DNA of 64,000 bases, taken from positions 41,348,101-41,412,100 of the forward strand of contig CM064426.1 in assembly GCA_032690845.1 (NCBI GenBank), written 5' to 3'. Below the pieces are notes generated by a model. That model was not told where the DNA came from. It saw only the letters and a program-made list of their open reading frames with translations, and made no database searches. The stretch comes from Eleusine coracana subsp. coracana. Lineage: Eukaryota > Streptophyta > Magnoliopsida > Poales > Poaceae. The translations under genes were made by a program, and so were the position numbers. Of the stretch, positions 39,594 through 52,242 are shown piece after piece. Numbering within the stretch: position 1 is the first letter of the stretch; every line of letters begins with the position of its first letter.

Positions 39594-42500
39594 TGTGACA
39601 ACCCTACTCCGAAAAGTAGGGTGTGTCGCATAGGATTGCCTCGGGAGATGGTTAACGAAGTAACCATACATAGCATTCACACATGAACATTCATCATTTA
39701 CAAAGTTACATCACTTAGGTGCATAACATTACAAGTTCAGAGGTCAAATGAGAATAAGTTCAGATTTGGATACAATTCATAAGTCCTTAGTTAATATTAC
39801 ATAAATGAGCGGAAGCGTTAAAATGACAAAACACAACATCGATTCCTACGTGAACCATGCCAGCCCTATGGCAATGGCGCACTCGTCACGGTTAGGGGAG
39901 CTAGGGACCCATTCAATGGTCCAATTCTGAGGCTCCTCACCTTCCCACACAACCTTATTACAACAATCACAATATGTAGCTTGAGGGAAACCTAAAAAAC
40001 AACATAATCACAAAGCCTGAGTATCTAATATACTCCGCAAGACTTACCCGTCAAAAGGTTTACTAAAACCGACTCCTAGTATGCAGGGGGCTGACCGGGT
40101 TTATTTGATAATTGCATAAAAAGCTCATATTAGTTCTATGCTATATTTTCATTTCCTTAATCAAGATTTTACTTTGCTTATTGCAGAAAATAGCTACGAT
40201 GAGTCTATCTAGCTGCTAAGATTTGAACACAAGTAAAGAGCAATACATCATAGCAATATGTAGCCATAACATAAGTAAATTTCAGAAACATAACCATAAC
40301 TTTACTACTTAACATATCATTGCCGCTGCTCGAACAAGAGGTACTCATAACCGTGAGGGACGGCAATTCGAATTGATTTATATCCTGCAGGGAAAACCCA
40401 AATACACGACATATGCATCACTTAAGAACATGTATGGCCACCGTTCACAAGATTGCTATAAAGTCGATCCGGGGCCATCGATCCCGAGTACACGTCCTCC
40501 CCGCGATACAGTACTTTGTATCCGAGGCTTAACCCATGCACTCTCCAGCGGTCCTCAAACCCGTGCAACCACCGTGCTATTCACATCACCTCTGGATCGA
40601 TGAGTATGGCCGTCCAACAAAACGGTGCCCAAGTTACTAGGTTTACCAATTCCCATATTAAAGGTATGTACTTGGTACTATTCAATACTTGTCCGCGGAG
40701 TTGCAATGATAGGTGCTCCATTTTATCAAGTTCATTAATCTAGTGAACCATAGTTGAATATATAACCTACCATTGTCTCCACTAGTTTAAGCATAGCATT
40801 CACTAACGGAAAAGTTTACTGACATAAACTAATTATAGGTCATTGCTGGAGTATGCAAGTGGGTTTCATCCAAGTCCTACACGTAATGCACAATACAATA
40901 TTTCTATCTTGTGACAAAGTAAAAAGGACTCAAAAATTAATTGGGTATGCACCGGGGCTTGGCTTGGGAGTACTCATAGTTAGTGTCTTCACCAAAGTTC
41001 ACTTCAGAGCTCGGCTGATCTGGTGTGATCTCCTTGGTCTCGATCCCTATACGACACGAATAATGCATAAATACGGAGGAGTACACAAGGTTTCATGTAG
41101 TTCCTTAACTAAAGATGAAATGAGTGGCATGATGATTCATGGCACTTCCTCAACAAATAGAATTAATGAAACTGATATTCATGAATGAATGTGTATGCAC
41201 ACACATGGATGACATGGCAACCACTGAATTTGAAGGGGACAAACTTCTAATTAACAAAACATGGGTTTCATGCATCGAAACTTAGTGTATGTCTACCCTG
41301 AATATGAGCATAGCATAGATGAGAATCACATGGCATTATATGATGATGGTGACATGAAAATGTAGTACTGGTCCTATAATTCAGAAAGTTCATTTTTTTT
41401 AGCAAAGTATCTAAAGTGACCATTATGTAATTGGCCATCACAAGATATGAGGTTGACAAAGTTGATTCTAGATAGAAATAGCTCTAGGTGCATATGTATA
41501 TAATTAGCTAGGAACCATGAGCATATAAATGGATATGAACATTTCTACTGTGATGTTAGGATGAATTATCCTGCATGAATATTCCAGAGGTAAATGCACA
41601 TAAAGGCAATATTCATATGGAAAATTCCTAAGTTAACTATCAAGTGACCAATTCGACAGCAAAAAGTATACTTAAGTTGCTTCATATTTTGCATAGGAGT
41701 TTATAGGAGTGTACAAGTGCATAAGGAACAGGAATACCAAATGTCAAAAATAAATTCCTAGCCAATAATTTATATAAATTCAATTACTAAAAACTAAAGA
41801 TTATGCAATAAAACTAACAATATGCATATAAATGGAAATGTGCTTTTGTAGAACGTTTAGGGATGCCATGAAATGATCACTGAGCAAGTTTCATGAATTT
41901 ACCACTTATATTTATTTAGTTATGAATTTATTAAGCAATTTAGGGTTGTAACTCTAGGGAATTAAATAAATTAACTCACTGCATAACCTTGGACTTCAAC
42001 TTACTTTTCTAGTAGGGGGGGGGGGGGGGGATTTTAGGAGTCGAACAAAATTGGTTTCATGATTTTTTGGACTTATATTGCTCGAGTTATTGATTTTTGA
42101 ACTTCATAGCAAAGTTCACCCTTAATTACCAAATTGCCATCGACAATTTGAATGCAATCCAGGCGCGCGCGCCCGCGCGGCGGCTGGTGATGGCGAGCTC
42201 GGCCCAGCGGCCGGGGCCAGCGCGCACCCCAAAATGTTCCCGACGCTGCGAGGGTCCCGAGGGTAGGGTCGGAGGGGAGAGGGGCTCACCGGAGGCTGCC
42301 GGCGATGAGGGGTGGCGGCGGGGAAAGCTCCGGAGTGGTTCGTGCAATGATGCCGAGGAAGAGGGAGGCCGGGGCTTGGTCGGAGAGCTTCACTGTGGTA
42401 TGGAGATGATCGGCATAGAGGACAAAGTGGAGGAGAAAGGTCGGAGCAGGGCTCCCGCCAGCGAGGTGGGGGCGGTTCCAGCGGTGGCGGTCTTTTCTCC

Positions 42501-43490
42501 TCAAAATCCGGCGAGGTGGCTGAAATCCAGAGGGAGCCAGTCAGGGGGACGTGAGAGGAGTGGATTGCATGCCGATTTGAAAAGAAATGGGGCGGCAAGG
42601 TGTTGCCTACCTCTGGCTCTGGACGACGGCGGCCATGGGAGTCTGGAGCAGGGCTCCGGAGCTTGGGCTCGCTGGGGAGGAAGAGGGGAGCTAGTGCCGG
42701 CGCTTTGGGGGGGGGGGGGGGGTTCTAGGGGGTGCGAGAGTTGATTGCGAGTTGAGAGAGTGCGAGAGCTGAGGGCCAAGCGAGCTGCTGCCCTTATTTG
42801 ATGATCGGCGGTAGAGAGAGAGGGAGAGAGTAGAGAGAGAGCGAGAGTGAGCTGTCGGCCAGAGGGTGGCTCACCGGCGCCAGGGCTTCAATTCGGCCGG
42901 TGGCACAGGAGAGGAGGTGGTGGTGCAGTGGCTGGCATGGGGAAGCGGCAGTGATCGGCGGTGGCACAGGAGCTCGGGTACGGCTCATTGTTGAGCTGGG
43001 GTTGGTCAGGGGGAAGGAGAAGGATTGACTTGGCTTGACTCGAATAGGGCTTGGGTTTGGCCAAAATTCACCATGTTTCACTGCTCCAAACCTAGTGCAG
43101 ATTTTTGTGCATGCCCAGGGAATCATGTGCTCCAACTTTCCTTTTGGGTGCATGATCTAATTCGGCCTAGATGAATTATGGAAATTCCACGACAGAAATG
43201 CTCTTCTTTGACTTTAGGGGAATTTTCAACGGTACTAAATGACTACCAAAAATTCTGGTAAAATTCTCAAAATTCTCTTTTAATGTGCCCATTCAGAATA
43301 TGCAAAAACATTGGTGCACTTCCATGGGTTTTTTGTGAGGTTTGAGAATGGCTCTCATTTGGATATTCTGGATTTAAATAATTTAATTTCTCCCTTTATT
43401 CTTTGGCAGCTTAATTAATTCTATTTTTAATCATCGCTCAACTAATATTAGGTTAAGTTAAATTACCATTTTGTGACATGGGATGTCACA
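39594..43490 (-). repeat. 3' LTR of element K
   Basis: Length is 3897 bp. It is AT-rich from 39594 to about 42130 and GC-rich from 42150 to 43000. Two G16 runs lie at 42015-42030 and 42707-42722, where the other LTR has 5 and about 13 G. Small ORFs are LTR shadows and are not supported as genes. A minus-strand polypurine tract (AAGGGGGTGTGC) abuts at 43491. Confidence 0.9.
42781..42850 (-). promoter_or_regulatory. Probable core promoter with CT tract in LTR K
   Basis: The minus strand has a CT-rich tract (42806-42850) followed by ATCATCAAATAAGGGCAGC. CAAATAAG is a weak TATA-like element. The same arrangement is at 57630-57690 in the 5' LTR. The assignment is by position and composition. Confidence 0.4.
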
Positions 43491-43562
43491 GCACACCCCC
43501 TTAAAAGAAATCTCGCCCCGAGATTTGCAAATGGATGAACAAACGAGAGGGGGCGTGGGCGG

Positions 43563-46500
43563 TTACCGGTTTTGCGAGGCCAAGAGTTCCGGAAAGTTGG
43601 TTTTCAGAAACTCTTCTTGTTCCCATGTAGCTTCATCTTCAGTATGGTTACTCCATTGCACTTTTTAGAAGGTGATAGTGCGGCTGCGAGTTAGCCGGTC
43701 TTTTTGATCAATGATTCAGACGGGGTATTCGGGGTAGGAGAGATCTTCTTCCAATTACTCAGTGTCGGAGATAACCACGTCGATCGGAGGCTTTAAACAT
43801 CTCTTGAGTTGGGAGACATGGAAGATGCTGTGCACCCGCTCAAGATTTTCCGGTAGTTGCAACCGATAAGCAACGGCGCTATGCTTTTTCGTGATCGGAA
43901 AAGGTCCGATATAGCGGGGTGCTAATTTTTCTTTGATTCCAAAACGAGACACACCTTTGTTGGGAGAAACCCAGAGATAGACATGATCTCCCTTTTCGAA
44001 CTCCAATGGACGTCTTCTTTTATTTGAATAACTTATTTGGCGGGATTGTGCGGCCTTCATGTTAGCTTGAATTTGCCGCACCTTCTCTTTGGCTTGCGTG
44101 ACTAGATCTGGACCAAAAGTAATTCTTTCTCCTGATTCTGACCAATTCAGTGGGGTTCAACACGAGTGACCATACAAGGCTTCGAATGGCGACATTCCCA
44201 AACTCTCTTGGTAGCTATTGTTGTAGGAGAATTCGGCAAACAGGAGACAAAATTCCCAATTCCCATGATTGTCTAGAACACATGCTCTCAATACGTCCTC
44301 CAAATATTGAATTAGTCTCTCGGTTTGACCATCGATTTGCGGATGATAAGCGGAGCTTCAGATGAGAGTGATGCCAAGACAAGCATGCAGTTGCTCCCAA
44401 AAACGAGCAATAAATTGGGGACCTCGATCAGAGATGATCGTCTTGGGCACGCCGTGCAAACATAGGATTCGCACAATGTAAAGCTCGGCATATTGCTTAG
44501 TAGAGTAGGTTGTATGGATGGGAATAAAATGAGCAGATTTGGTCAACCTATCCACAATAACCCATATCGAATCATGCTTCTTGGGTGTGAGGGGTAATCC
44601 AACAATGAAATCCATAGCAATGTCCTCCCATTTCCAAGCGGGGATTTTCAATGGGTGCAAAAGACCGGCTGTTCTCAAGTGATCGGCCTTCACACGTTGG
44701 CAAGTATCACATTCAGAGATATAACGAGCAACCTCTCGTTTCATACGCGTCCACCAAAACTTTTCCCTTAGCCCATGGTACATCTTGTTGCTGCCGGGGT
44801 GTATGGAGTATTTGGACAAGTGAGCCTCATCCAAAATTTTCTTTCTTAGCCCTTCGTTCTTTGGAACAACAAGGCGGTTGTTGAACCATAGTACTCCATC
44901 TTTGTCTTGTCGAAAACATGTCGCTTCCTTCTTCCCCATTTTCTGGCGAATATATTCCATTCCCTTGTCCTTCTTTTGGGCTTCCACAATTTCTTCCCAA
45001 AGGGTAGGAATGAGCGCCAAATTATACAAGGATCCATATGGAATGACACGAAGACTTGGTTCGCTAGGATCTGAAATTGTGCAAGCTTCCATAGAGCAAA
45101 CGATGGCGTGATTGCATTGGTCCCTTCGACTCAAGGCGTCGGCAACCACATTGGCTTTCCCGGGGTGATAATGAATTTCCAATTCATAATCCTTGATTAA
45201 TTCTAACCATCTATGCTGCCTCATATTCAGTTCTTGTTGAGTGAAGATATATTTGAGACTTTTATGGTCGGTGTAGAGGTTAACAAGATTACCGAGCAAG
45301 TAATGGCGCCAGGTTTTCAAGGCTAGGACAACGGAGGCCAATTCCAAATCGTGAGTGGGATAATTTTTCTCATGCTTTCAGAGCTGTCGTGATGCATAGG
45401 CAACAACACGGCCTTCTTGCATAAGCACACAACCCAATCCGGTGCTAGAGGCATCACAGTAAACATCAAACGGTTTGGTGATATCGGGTTGAGCCAAAAT
45501 CGGGGCGGTTGTCAAATGCTTCTTGAGCGACTAAAAAGCTTCTTCACATGCACTACTCCACTTGAACTTAGCATCCTTTTCCAGAAACTTGGTCATAGGC
45601 TTGGCAATGCTTGAGAAGTTGGGAATGAATTTCCGATAATAACCGGCAAGACCAAGGAAATTGTGAATTTGTTTGACCGATTTTAGAGCTTTCCAATTCA
45701 GCACATCCTCTACTTTGCTAGGATCCACGGCTACTCCTTCCGCTGATATGACGTGACCCAAGAATGGAACTTGCTTTAGCCAAAATTCACATTTGCTAAA
45801 CTTGGCATAAAGTTGATGATCTCGGAGTCGCTGTAGAACAATACGGAGATGTTCGGCGTGTTCTTCCTCGGACTTGGAGTAGATCAGAATATCGTCAATG
45901 AATACAACTACGAACTTATCCAACTCTCGCATGAACACAGAGTTCATCAAATACGTGAATTGGGCTGGAGCATTGGTGAGACTAAAAGACATGACAAGAT
46001 ATTCAAACAGACCATATCGAGTGGAGAAAGCTGTTTTTGGAATATCTTTGGCTCGGATCTTTATTTGATGATAACCGGATCGGAGATCAATCTTGGAGAA
46101 GACTTTAGCACCCACTAATTGATCAAAGAGGATATCAATTCGAGGTAGAGGATACTTGTTCTTGATGGTTACAGCGTTTAACGGTCTATAGTCGACACAT
46201 AGGCGTAGGGTCTTGTCTTTCTTCTTCACAAAGAGAGCGGGACAGCCCCAAGGAGATGAACTTGGTCAGATGTAACCCTTGTCCATAAGCTCTTGTAACT
46301 GTTCTTTCAACTCCGCTAACTCATTTGGAGCCATTTTGTACGGCCTACGAGAGATAGGCGTTGTACCGGGTATGAGTTCAATCTTAAACTCAACATCCCT
46401 GTTCGGAGGCATTCCCGGCAAATCATCTGGAAATACATCGGGGAATTCACATACCACTGGAATATTTTCTAGCTCTTTTCCTTCAACATGACACACTTGA

Positions 46501-46925
46501 GAAGTGGACAACATGGGATATGGCAATCGGAGAATAGAGGTGCCATGTAAGGGTGAGTTCAAATGGATTTCCTGGTCCTTAATGTGCAGTACGGCTTTAT
46601 GACTAGTCATCCACCTCATACCAAGGATTATGTCAATGCTTTGGCCATCTAAGATGATTAGGGAAGTGGGGTATATGTTGCTTGCTAGTTTAAGTGGCAC
46701 TTTCCTTAACTCAAGATGAGCTCTTATTTTTCCACCGGGAGATGTGATGACGTATGATGTTCCCATAGTGGTGGGGGTGATTTTCAAGTGATTTGCACAT
46801 GCTTGACTAATAAAATCATGTGTTGCTCCCGAATCAAAAAGAACCATGGCAGCATGTTGGTTGACCAAAAATGTACCCGCAAGAACGGGTTCTCCAACTT
46901 GGGTCTCTTCGACCGTGGTATAGTT
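43563..46925 (-). pseudogene. Chromovirus pol of element K with chromodomain
   Basis: Protease is at 46868-46700 (VLFDSGATHDFIS). RT is at about 46270-45530 with RLCVDYRPLNAVTIKNKYPL, FSKIDLRSGYHQIK and VVFIDDILIYSKS. RNase H follows (FDVYCDASSTGLGCVL, LYTDHKSLKYIF, NVVADALSRR). Integrase has HPGSNKMYHGLREKFWW, CDTCQRVKADH, MDFIVGLPLT, IISDRGPQF and HPQIDGQTER. The C-terminal region (YIGPFPITKK, HSIFHVSQLKRCL) leads into a chromodomain (DLSYPEYPV, KVQWSNHTEDEATWEQEEFL) ending at 43563. Stops interrupt it near 46254, 45533, 45380, 44352, 43755, 43710 and 43668. Catalytic residues of RT and integrase are kept. Confidence 0.9.
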
Positions 46926-48092
46926 GACTCAGCCATTCTTGTGCGTGGGGGTAGAAGACTGGGGATGACTTCCATTGCTGCCATTGTTGTTGCCGCTGTT
47001 GTGGTTGTTGTTGTTGTTCCCGGAAGTGTTGGAGTTGCTGCTGTTGTTGTTCGGGTTGCGCTTCGGGAACCAACACTCCTTAGCAAAGTGACTGGTGCGG
47101 CCGCAGTTGTAACATGGCTGCAACGAGTTGGTCTTCACCACTTGGTTATTCTGCTGTGGTGGGCGAGAACCAGAAGATTGCTTCTGGTTGCCACCATGGA
47201 ATCGCGAGTGCTGCTGTGAGAACGACGGGCGAGGTCCTCCTCCCGACAGTACCACAGCCCAGAATTTCTGTCCGGTCGGGGAAGTGATTGCTAGCTTGTA
47301 CTTGGGCGGTGCGGAGCCGGATGAACTTCCCATAGCACGTTTCCTCTTCTTGTCCTCTTGATTGGCACGGATGACGTCTTCTTGCACGATGGCGGCACTC
47401 ATCAAGTCATTGAACGTGCCGGCGGTGACTTATGCCAAGCGGTCTTGCAGCTTCGGGGTAAGACCTGAACGGAAACAGTCCTTCTTCTTCTCGTCCGTAT
47501 CAGCGTGATACGATGCGTACTGAGCCAGGTAATTGAATTTCCGTGCATCCTCTTGCATGGTTTTGGAGCCTTGCTTCAAGTTGAGGAACTCCTGCAACTT
47601 GTGCTTCATGAGTCCAGCGGGGATGTGGTGTGCACGGAATACTATGCAGAATTCTGCATATGTGACTTGGTGACCAGCGGCGGTGAAACTGGCCCAACAA
47701 GCACTTGCGGAGCCATGGAGCTGCTGCGCGGCGAAGAGGGGCTTCTGCTGCTCGGTGCAGTGGAGGAGAGTGAACTTCGACTCTAGAGTGCGAATAAAAT
47801 TATCCGCTTCCAGAGGATCACCGGCTTCTTCGAAGGTGGGCGGGTGAGTCGCCCAGAAGTCGCTGTAGGAGGATTCCTGCTGCTGCAGTGGTGGTGGTCC
47901 GGGAGCTCCTTGACGGTTCATGTTCTCCATGAACATGCGGAACATCTCATTTTGATTATGGATGAGCTGCTCCACAGCCGTCATGGGTGGCGCGTTGGGC
48001 AGCGGCCCATTTCCACCGACGTTCGAGGCATCGGGAGCATCACCGACATTTTCTCCGCCGCGGCAAGTTTGCACCATCTGACACATGAACAA
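46926..48092 (-). pseudogene. Gag of element K
   Basis: Gag starts near 48092. The core includes MTAVEQLIHNQNEMFRMF, FEEAGDPLEADNFIRTLESK, CWASFTAAG and KFNYLAQYASYHADTDEKK. A TAA replaces a Gln-type codon near 47428. The C-terminal part has one knuckle, CYNCGRTSHFAKEC (C-x2-C-x4-H-x4-C), then an Asn/Ser/Gly run. A TGA near 46928 separates it from protease; relatives read straight through, so this is a mutation. Confidence 0.85.
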
Positions 48093-48448
48093 AGCATGTT
48101 AGCTTGATTATCACGTGAGACAATATGATAACAAGGCTATGACATGGTAACGAAATAAAATTTCAGATTGCTCATAATTGAAAGGCTTGACAAGTAAACG
48201 GTGCGGATACAAAAGATAACTTAATTCCATAACTTCCAACACCATAGGCAACATAATTATGATAAAAACCATGGATACATGTGATGCAACTTTGATACAC
48301 AGTAAGTCTTTGGTTACATCACTCGGAACATGACACCACACAATCTCAGAGAGCTTAGGTTACAACTTAGCTTAGCATTACTAACACTATGCACATACAA
48401 CTACAATGTCTCAGGAGATCTCCACCCTATGTACATACTACTACTCAA

Positions 48449-49114
48449 TCACCCGACATGGCTATCACCATCAGACTCCATGTCCGTATCACCCGGTCTA
48501 GGGGTTGCTTCGAAGTCGACGCTGGAGTCACCGTTCTCACTCAAATCAGGGTCATCAGGGGGAATCACTATGAGTGGAATGGGTGGCTCATCATTAAGGA
48601 TGGCGTTCAGCTGGCCATTAGCAGCTTGGAGATGTCCGATGAGCTGCTCTTGCTGTGCGATGACCGCATGAGCATCGTTGAGGTTCCCTTCCATGACATC
48701 ACGCGCATCTTGAGCTTCTTCACGCTGAGCCTGTAGCTCACTTCGCTCCTCCAAGAGAGCGGTAACCTGACCATGAAGAGAGTAAATCTCCTCTTGGGCA
48801 GCGGTGAGCTGGGCGTTGTGTTGGTTCAGTTGCTCCTACAACTGATCGCTTGCATCGCCCTCGATGATGAGCTGAGCATCATGGAGTTGCTCGAAAAGAT
48901 CGACCCGCTCCAACTCGCTAGTGTTCAGCTTGTCCTCAAGATATGAAATCTTAGTGTCCCGCTTCGCGAGCTGGGCATCACGGGTAGCAAGTGTGGACAG
49001 CAGCGTCTCGCGCTCTCGTTCCAACTCGAGAATGCAGGCGGCAAGGTACTCGGGGTCCTTCGTGAGCTTGCCAACATCTATCTGCCGGAATAAAGTTTTG
49101 TAAGGGTGAGTCAA
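48449..49114 (-). pseudogene. ORF0-like coiled-coil protein upstream of gag in K
   Basis: The frame starts MTHPYKTLFRQIDVGKL at 49114 and runs ACILELERERETLLSTLATR, LNTSELERVDLFEQLHDAQL. It meets one TAG at about 48836 and continues LLEERSELQAQREEAQDARD, QLIGHLQAANGQLNAIL, then an acidic Pro/Asp-rich tail ending at 48449. It is about 221 residues, mostly heptad-type coiled coil. It lies between the primer-binding site and gag, on the same strand. As I recall, an extra ORF0 before gag has been reported for some rice gypsy elements such as RIRE3 and RIRE8. Function is unknown. Confidence 0.7.
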
Positions 49115-50245
49115 AACTTAATATCCCACTAAGCACACATGCTTAACATAGCATAAGGATTGATTGGTAAAAGAAAAAACACGAGGTTCCCGATCCGTTT
49201 AACGACCGGTAACGACCAATTTTCTGCGGTCGACGGAATAAACTGTAGAAACACGCAAAAACGCTTAGCTTCTGGACAAAATTAAAATTTTTGTGTTTTA
49301 CAAATGTTGTGGAGAATTTCATCATCTTTCCATCGCATACTCACACATACCCATCCAATAAAGTCTCTGGGAGTTATGATCATCCAAAGACAGGGGACAG
49401 AAATGAAGCAATTTCTGACTTCCAGAAAAAGGCTACTGTTTTTGCAAAATTCGACCCAGTTCCAGATTTTTCTAGGACAAACTTCCTAAACCAAACTTGT
49501 AGAGAAAAACCTCAGATTTCCAACGAGTACTTTTTCACCTTCATTGAGTTAAAATTGAGAATGTTATGCTTGTTTTCTGGCAAAGTTGGGTTTATATCGG
49601 TTGAGTTCAAGTTTTCGGTTTAGGTGTCATAGGGATTCAAATTCGCCCAAAGCTGAGTCATTTCACATGTTTGTAATATTAGTGACCTTTTTACATGATT
49701 TAGTAAGGGTGAGTGCATATGGTATGCATGAATGCCAAATGCTCAATATGACGATTTCCTACATCCTCACAAAAAGAAAACTTGACCGAATATATAGATC
49801 GATCCTTTCGGTGGCACACACACCTCTCACACGTTTCTAAGCGAACTACACATGGTTAGTGTACCTGCAAGAGATCCATTTTAGAAACAATACATCAAAT
49901 TCAAAAGAAACAAGCCAAAATAACAATGACAGTTTATGCCCAGGTATTCGCCCACCCGGAAGGCAACCGACGTTTAAACGCATTCGGTCTGCACATCAAT
50001 CAAAGCCCAGGTGTTTGCCCACCTGGAAGGCGTTCGGTATTTATAGTGCAACCAATCCACGCACAATGACGTACTTTCGTTGAAATATTCGTAGTTGTAA
50101 GTAATTTAAACAAACATAACTCAGGGTTAGCTTTGCCACCTACAAGACTCTTATATGGGCACTACTAGTTCGTACCTCACCGTAAGGCGTAAAAACGGCT
50201 TGTTTACATTTTAAAATGTTCATTTATGTGTAGCTTATCCTGAGA
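49115..50245 (-). other. 5' leader of element K
   Basis: About 1.1 kb upstream of ORF0 hold no supported gene. Short ORFs on both strands lack coding character. Confidence 0.6.
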
Positions 50246-50259
50246 TGGCTCTGATACTA
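50246..50259 (-). other. Primer-binding site of K
   Basis: The minus strand reads TAGTATCAGAGCCA, initiator tRNA-Met type with one difference at the second base, 2 bp from the 5' LTR. Confidence 0.8.
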
Positions 50260-51341
50260 GTTGTGACAACCCTACTCCGAAAAGTAGGGTGTGTCACACA
50301 GGATCGCCTTGGGAGATGGTTAACGAAGTAATCATACATAGCATTCACACATGAATGTTCATCATTTACAAAGTTACATCACTTAGGTGCATAACATTAC
50401 AAGTTCAGAGGTCAAATGAGAATAAGTTCAGATTTGGATACAATTCATAAGTCCTTAGTTAATATTACATAAATGAGCGGAAGCGATAAAATGACAAAAC
50501 ACAACATCGATTCCTACGTGAACCATGCCAGCCCTATGGCAATGGCTCACTCGTCACGGTTAGGGGAGCTAGGGACCCATTCAATGGTCCAATTCTGAGG
50601 CTCCTCACCTTCCCACACAACCTTATTACAACAATCACAATATGTAGCTTGAGGGAAACCTTAGAAACAACATAATCACAAAGCCTGAGTATCTAACATA
50701 CTCCACAAGACAAACCCGTCAAAAGGTTTACTAAAACCGACTCCTAGTATGCAGGGGGCTGACCGGGTTTATTTGATAATTACATAAAAAGCTCCTATTA
50801 GTTCTATGCTATACTTTTATTTCCTTAATCAAGATTTTACTTTGCTTATTGCAGAAAATAGCTACGATGAGTCTATCTAGCTGCTAAGATTTGAACACAA
50901 GTAAAGAGCAATACATCATAGCAATATGTAGCCATAACATAAGTAAATTTCAGAAACATAACCATAACTTTACTACTTAACATATCATTGCCGCTGCTCG
51001 AATAAGAGGTACTCATAACCGTGAGGGATGGCAATTTGAATTGATTTACATCCTGCAGGGAAAACCCAAATACATGACATACGCATCACTTAAGAACACG
51101 TATGGCCACCGTTCACAAGATTGCTATAAAGTCGATCCGGGGCCATCGATCCCGAGTACACGTCCTCCCCGCGATACAGTACTTCGTATCCGAGGCTTAA
51201 CCCATGCACTCTCCAGGGGTCCTCAAACCCGTGCAACCACCGTGTTGTTCCCATCACCTCTGGATCGATGAGTATGGTCGTCCAACAATACGGTGCCCAA
51301 GTTACTAGGTTTACCAATTCCTATATTAAAGGTATGTAATT

Positions 51342-52242
51342 TGATGTGGACAAGGGTTCTCGATCTTCCGATAGGTTCTGATAATCTTGATTAAGGCGGA
51401 GGCGATGCACAAATCGATCCGGCTTCCGAACGACACGTTCTGAACCCCGCAATCGCAGCACAACGTCTCCTCTGGTTATCAACCGTTCAAGAACTATTGA
51501 CCTCGCCGAGAAGTCTTATCCTTGCCTGCAAATCAAGAACACAAGCAAGAACAAAGAAGAATGCAACCAAATTTGCAAGTATACAATGAATCTCACAAGT
51601 TGGGGTCTCACAAACCGATCAAACGGCAAAACTGTTATCAACAGAATAATCTAAGCAAAACCCAAACCCTAATGAAGAGGTGGAGGCTGTATATGAGGAC
51701 CCTAGGGTCGTGCAAGACCCCCTGGACGCAGCCCTAAGTGGGCTCAACTCGATACATGGCCCAAATACCGATTACGGTGTCGCAGCACCAGGACAGATTC
51801 TGTATATCAACTTGTTTTGACGATTGCTGACGGCTCGCGACGAATTTTGATATGGGACCAGTTGGATTGGAAAGATCTTTTCGTTATGTTTCCAGGAATA
51901 TATAGAACGTCCAAATCCGAGTCCGTATGCGTCCTGAGCGTCCGTTTTAGTGCAGACTGGTCCTGGGCTCCGAAACAGACTCGAAGTCGGTTTTGGATTG
52001 GGCTTCCACCTTGGCTTGGACGTCCTTGCTGGCCCATCACGCCTCCAATCACCTCCTCAGCTATATCATCATCATTTCCATGGTTCCTAACAATAATTAA
52101 ATCATTAGGTAGTAATATATTCTCAAAATCACATAAACAAAACATTAGAAACGAAGTCACCTGTAAATTCAGATGATGCAAATGAACTTTCATCTTAGTT
52201 GGAGGAGTGTTGCGTGTATCCATAGGTGTGATGTTCTCATCA
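51342..52242 (-). repeat. 3' LTR of D2
   Basis: It begins TGATGTGGACAAGGG and ends GATGTTCTCATCA on the plus strand. The minus-strand polypurine tract AAAAGGGGGAGAATGA abuts its right edge at 52243. Confidence 0.9.

Noticed and set aside
40373..40603. 76-codon ORF in LTR K, repeated at 51041-51271
   Set aside because: It is an LTR shadow present in both LTRs with substitutions that do not respect the frame.
42097..42744. 215-codon and 158-codon ORFs on both strands in LTR K
   Set aside because: GC-rich LTR DNA is open by composition. The frames are broken by indels in the other LTR (57000-57600), and the products are low-complexity Pro/Arg/Gly.
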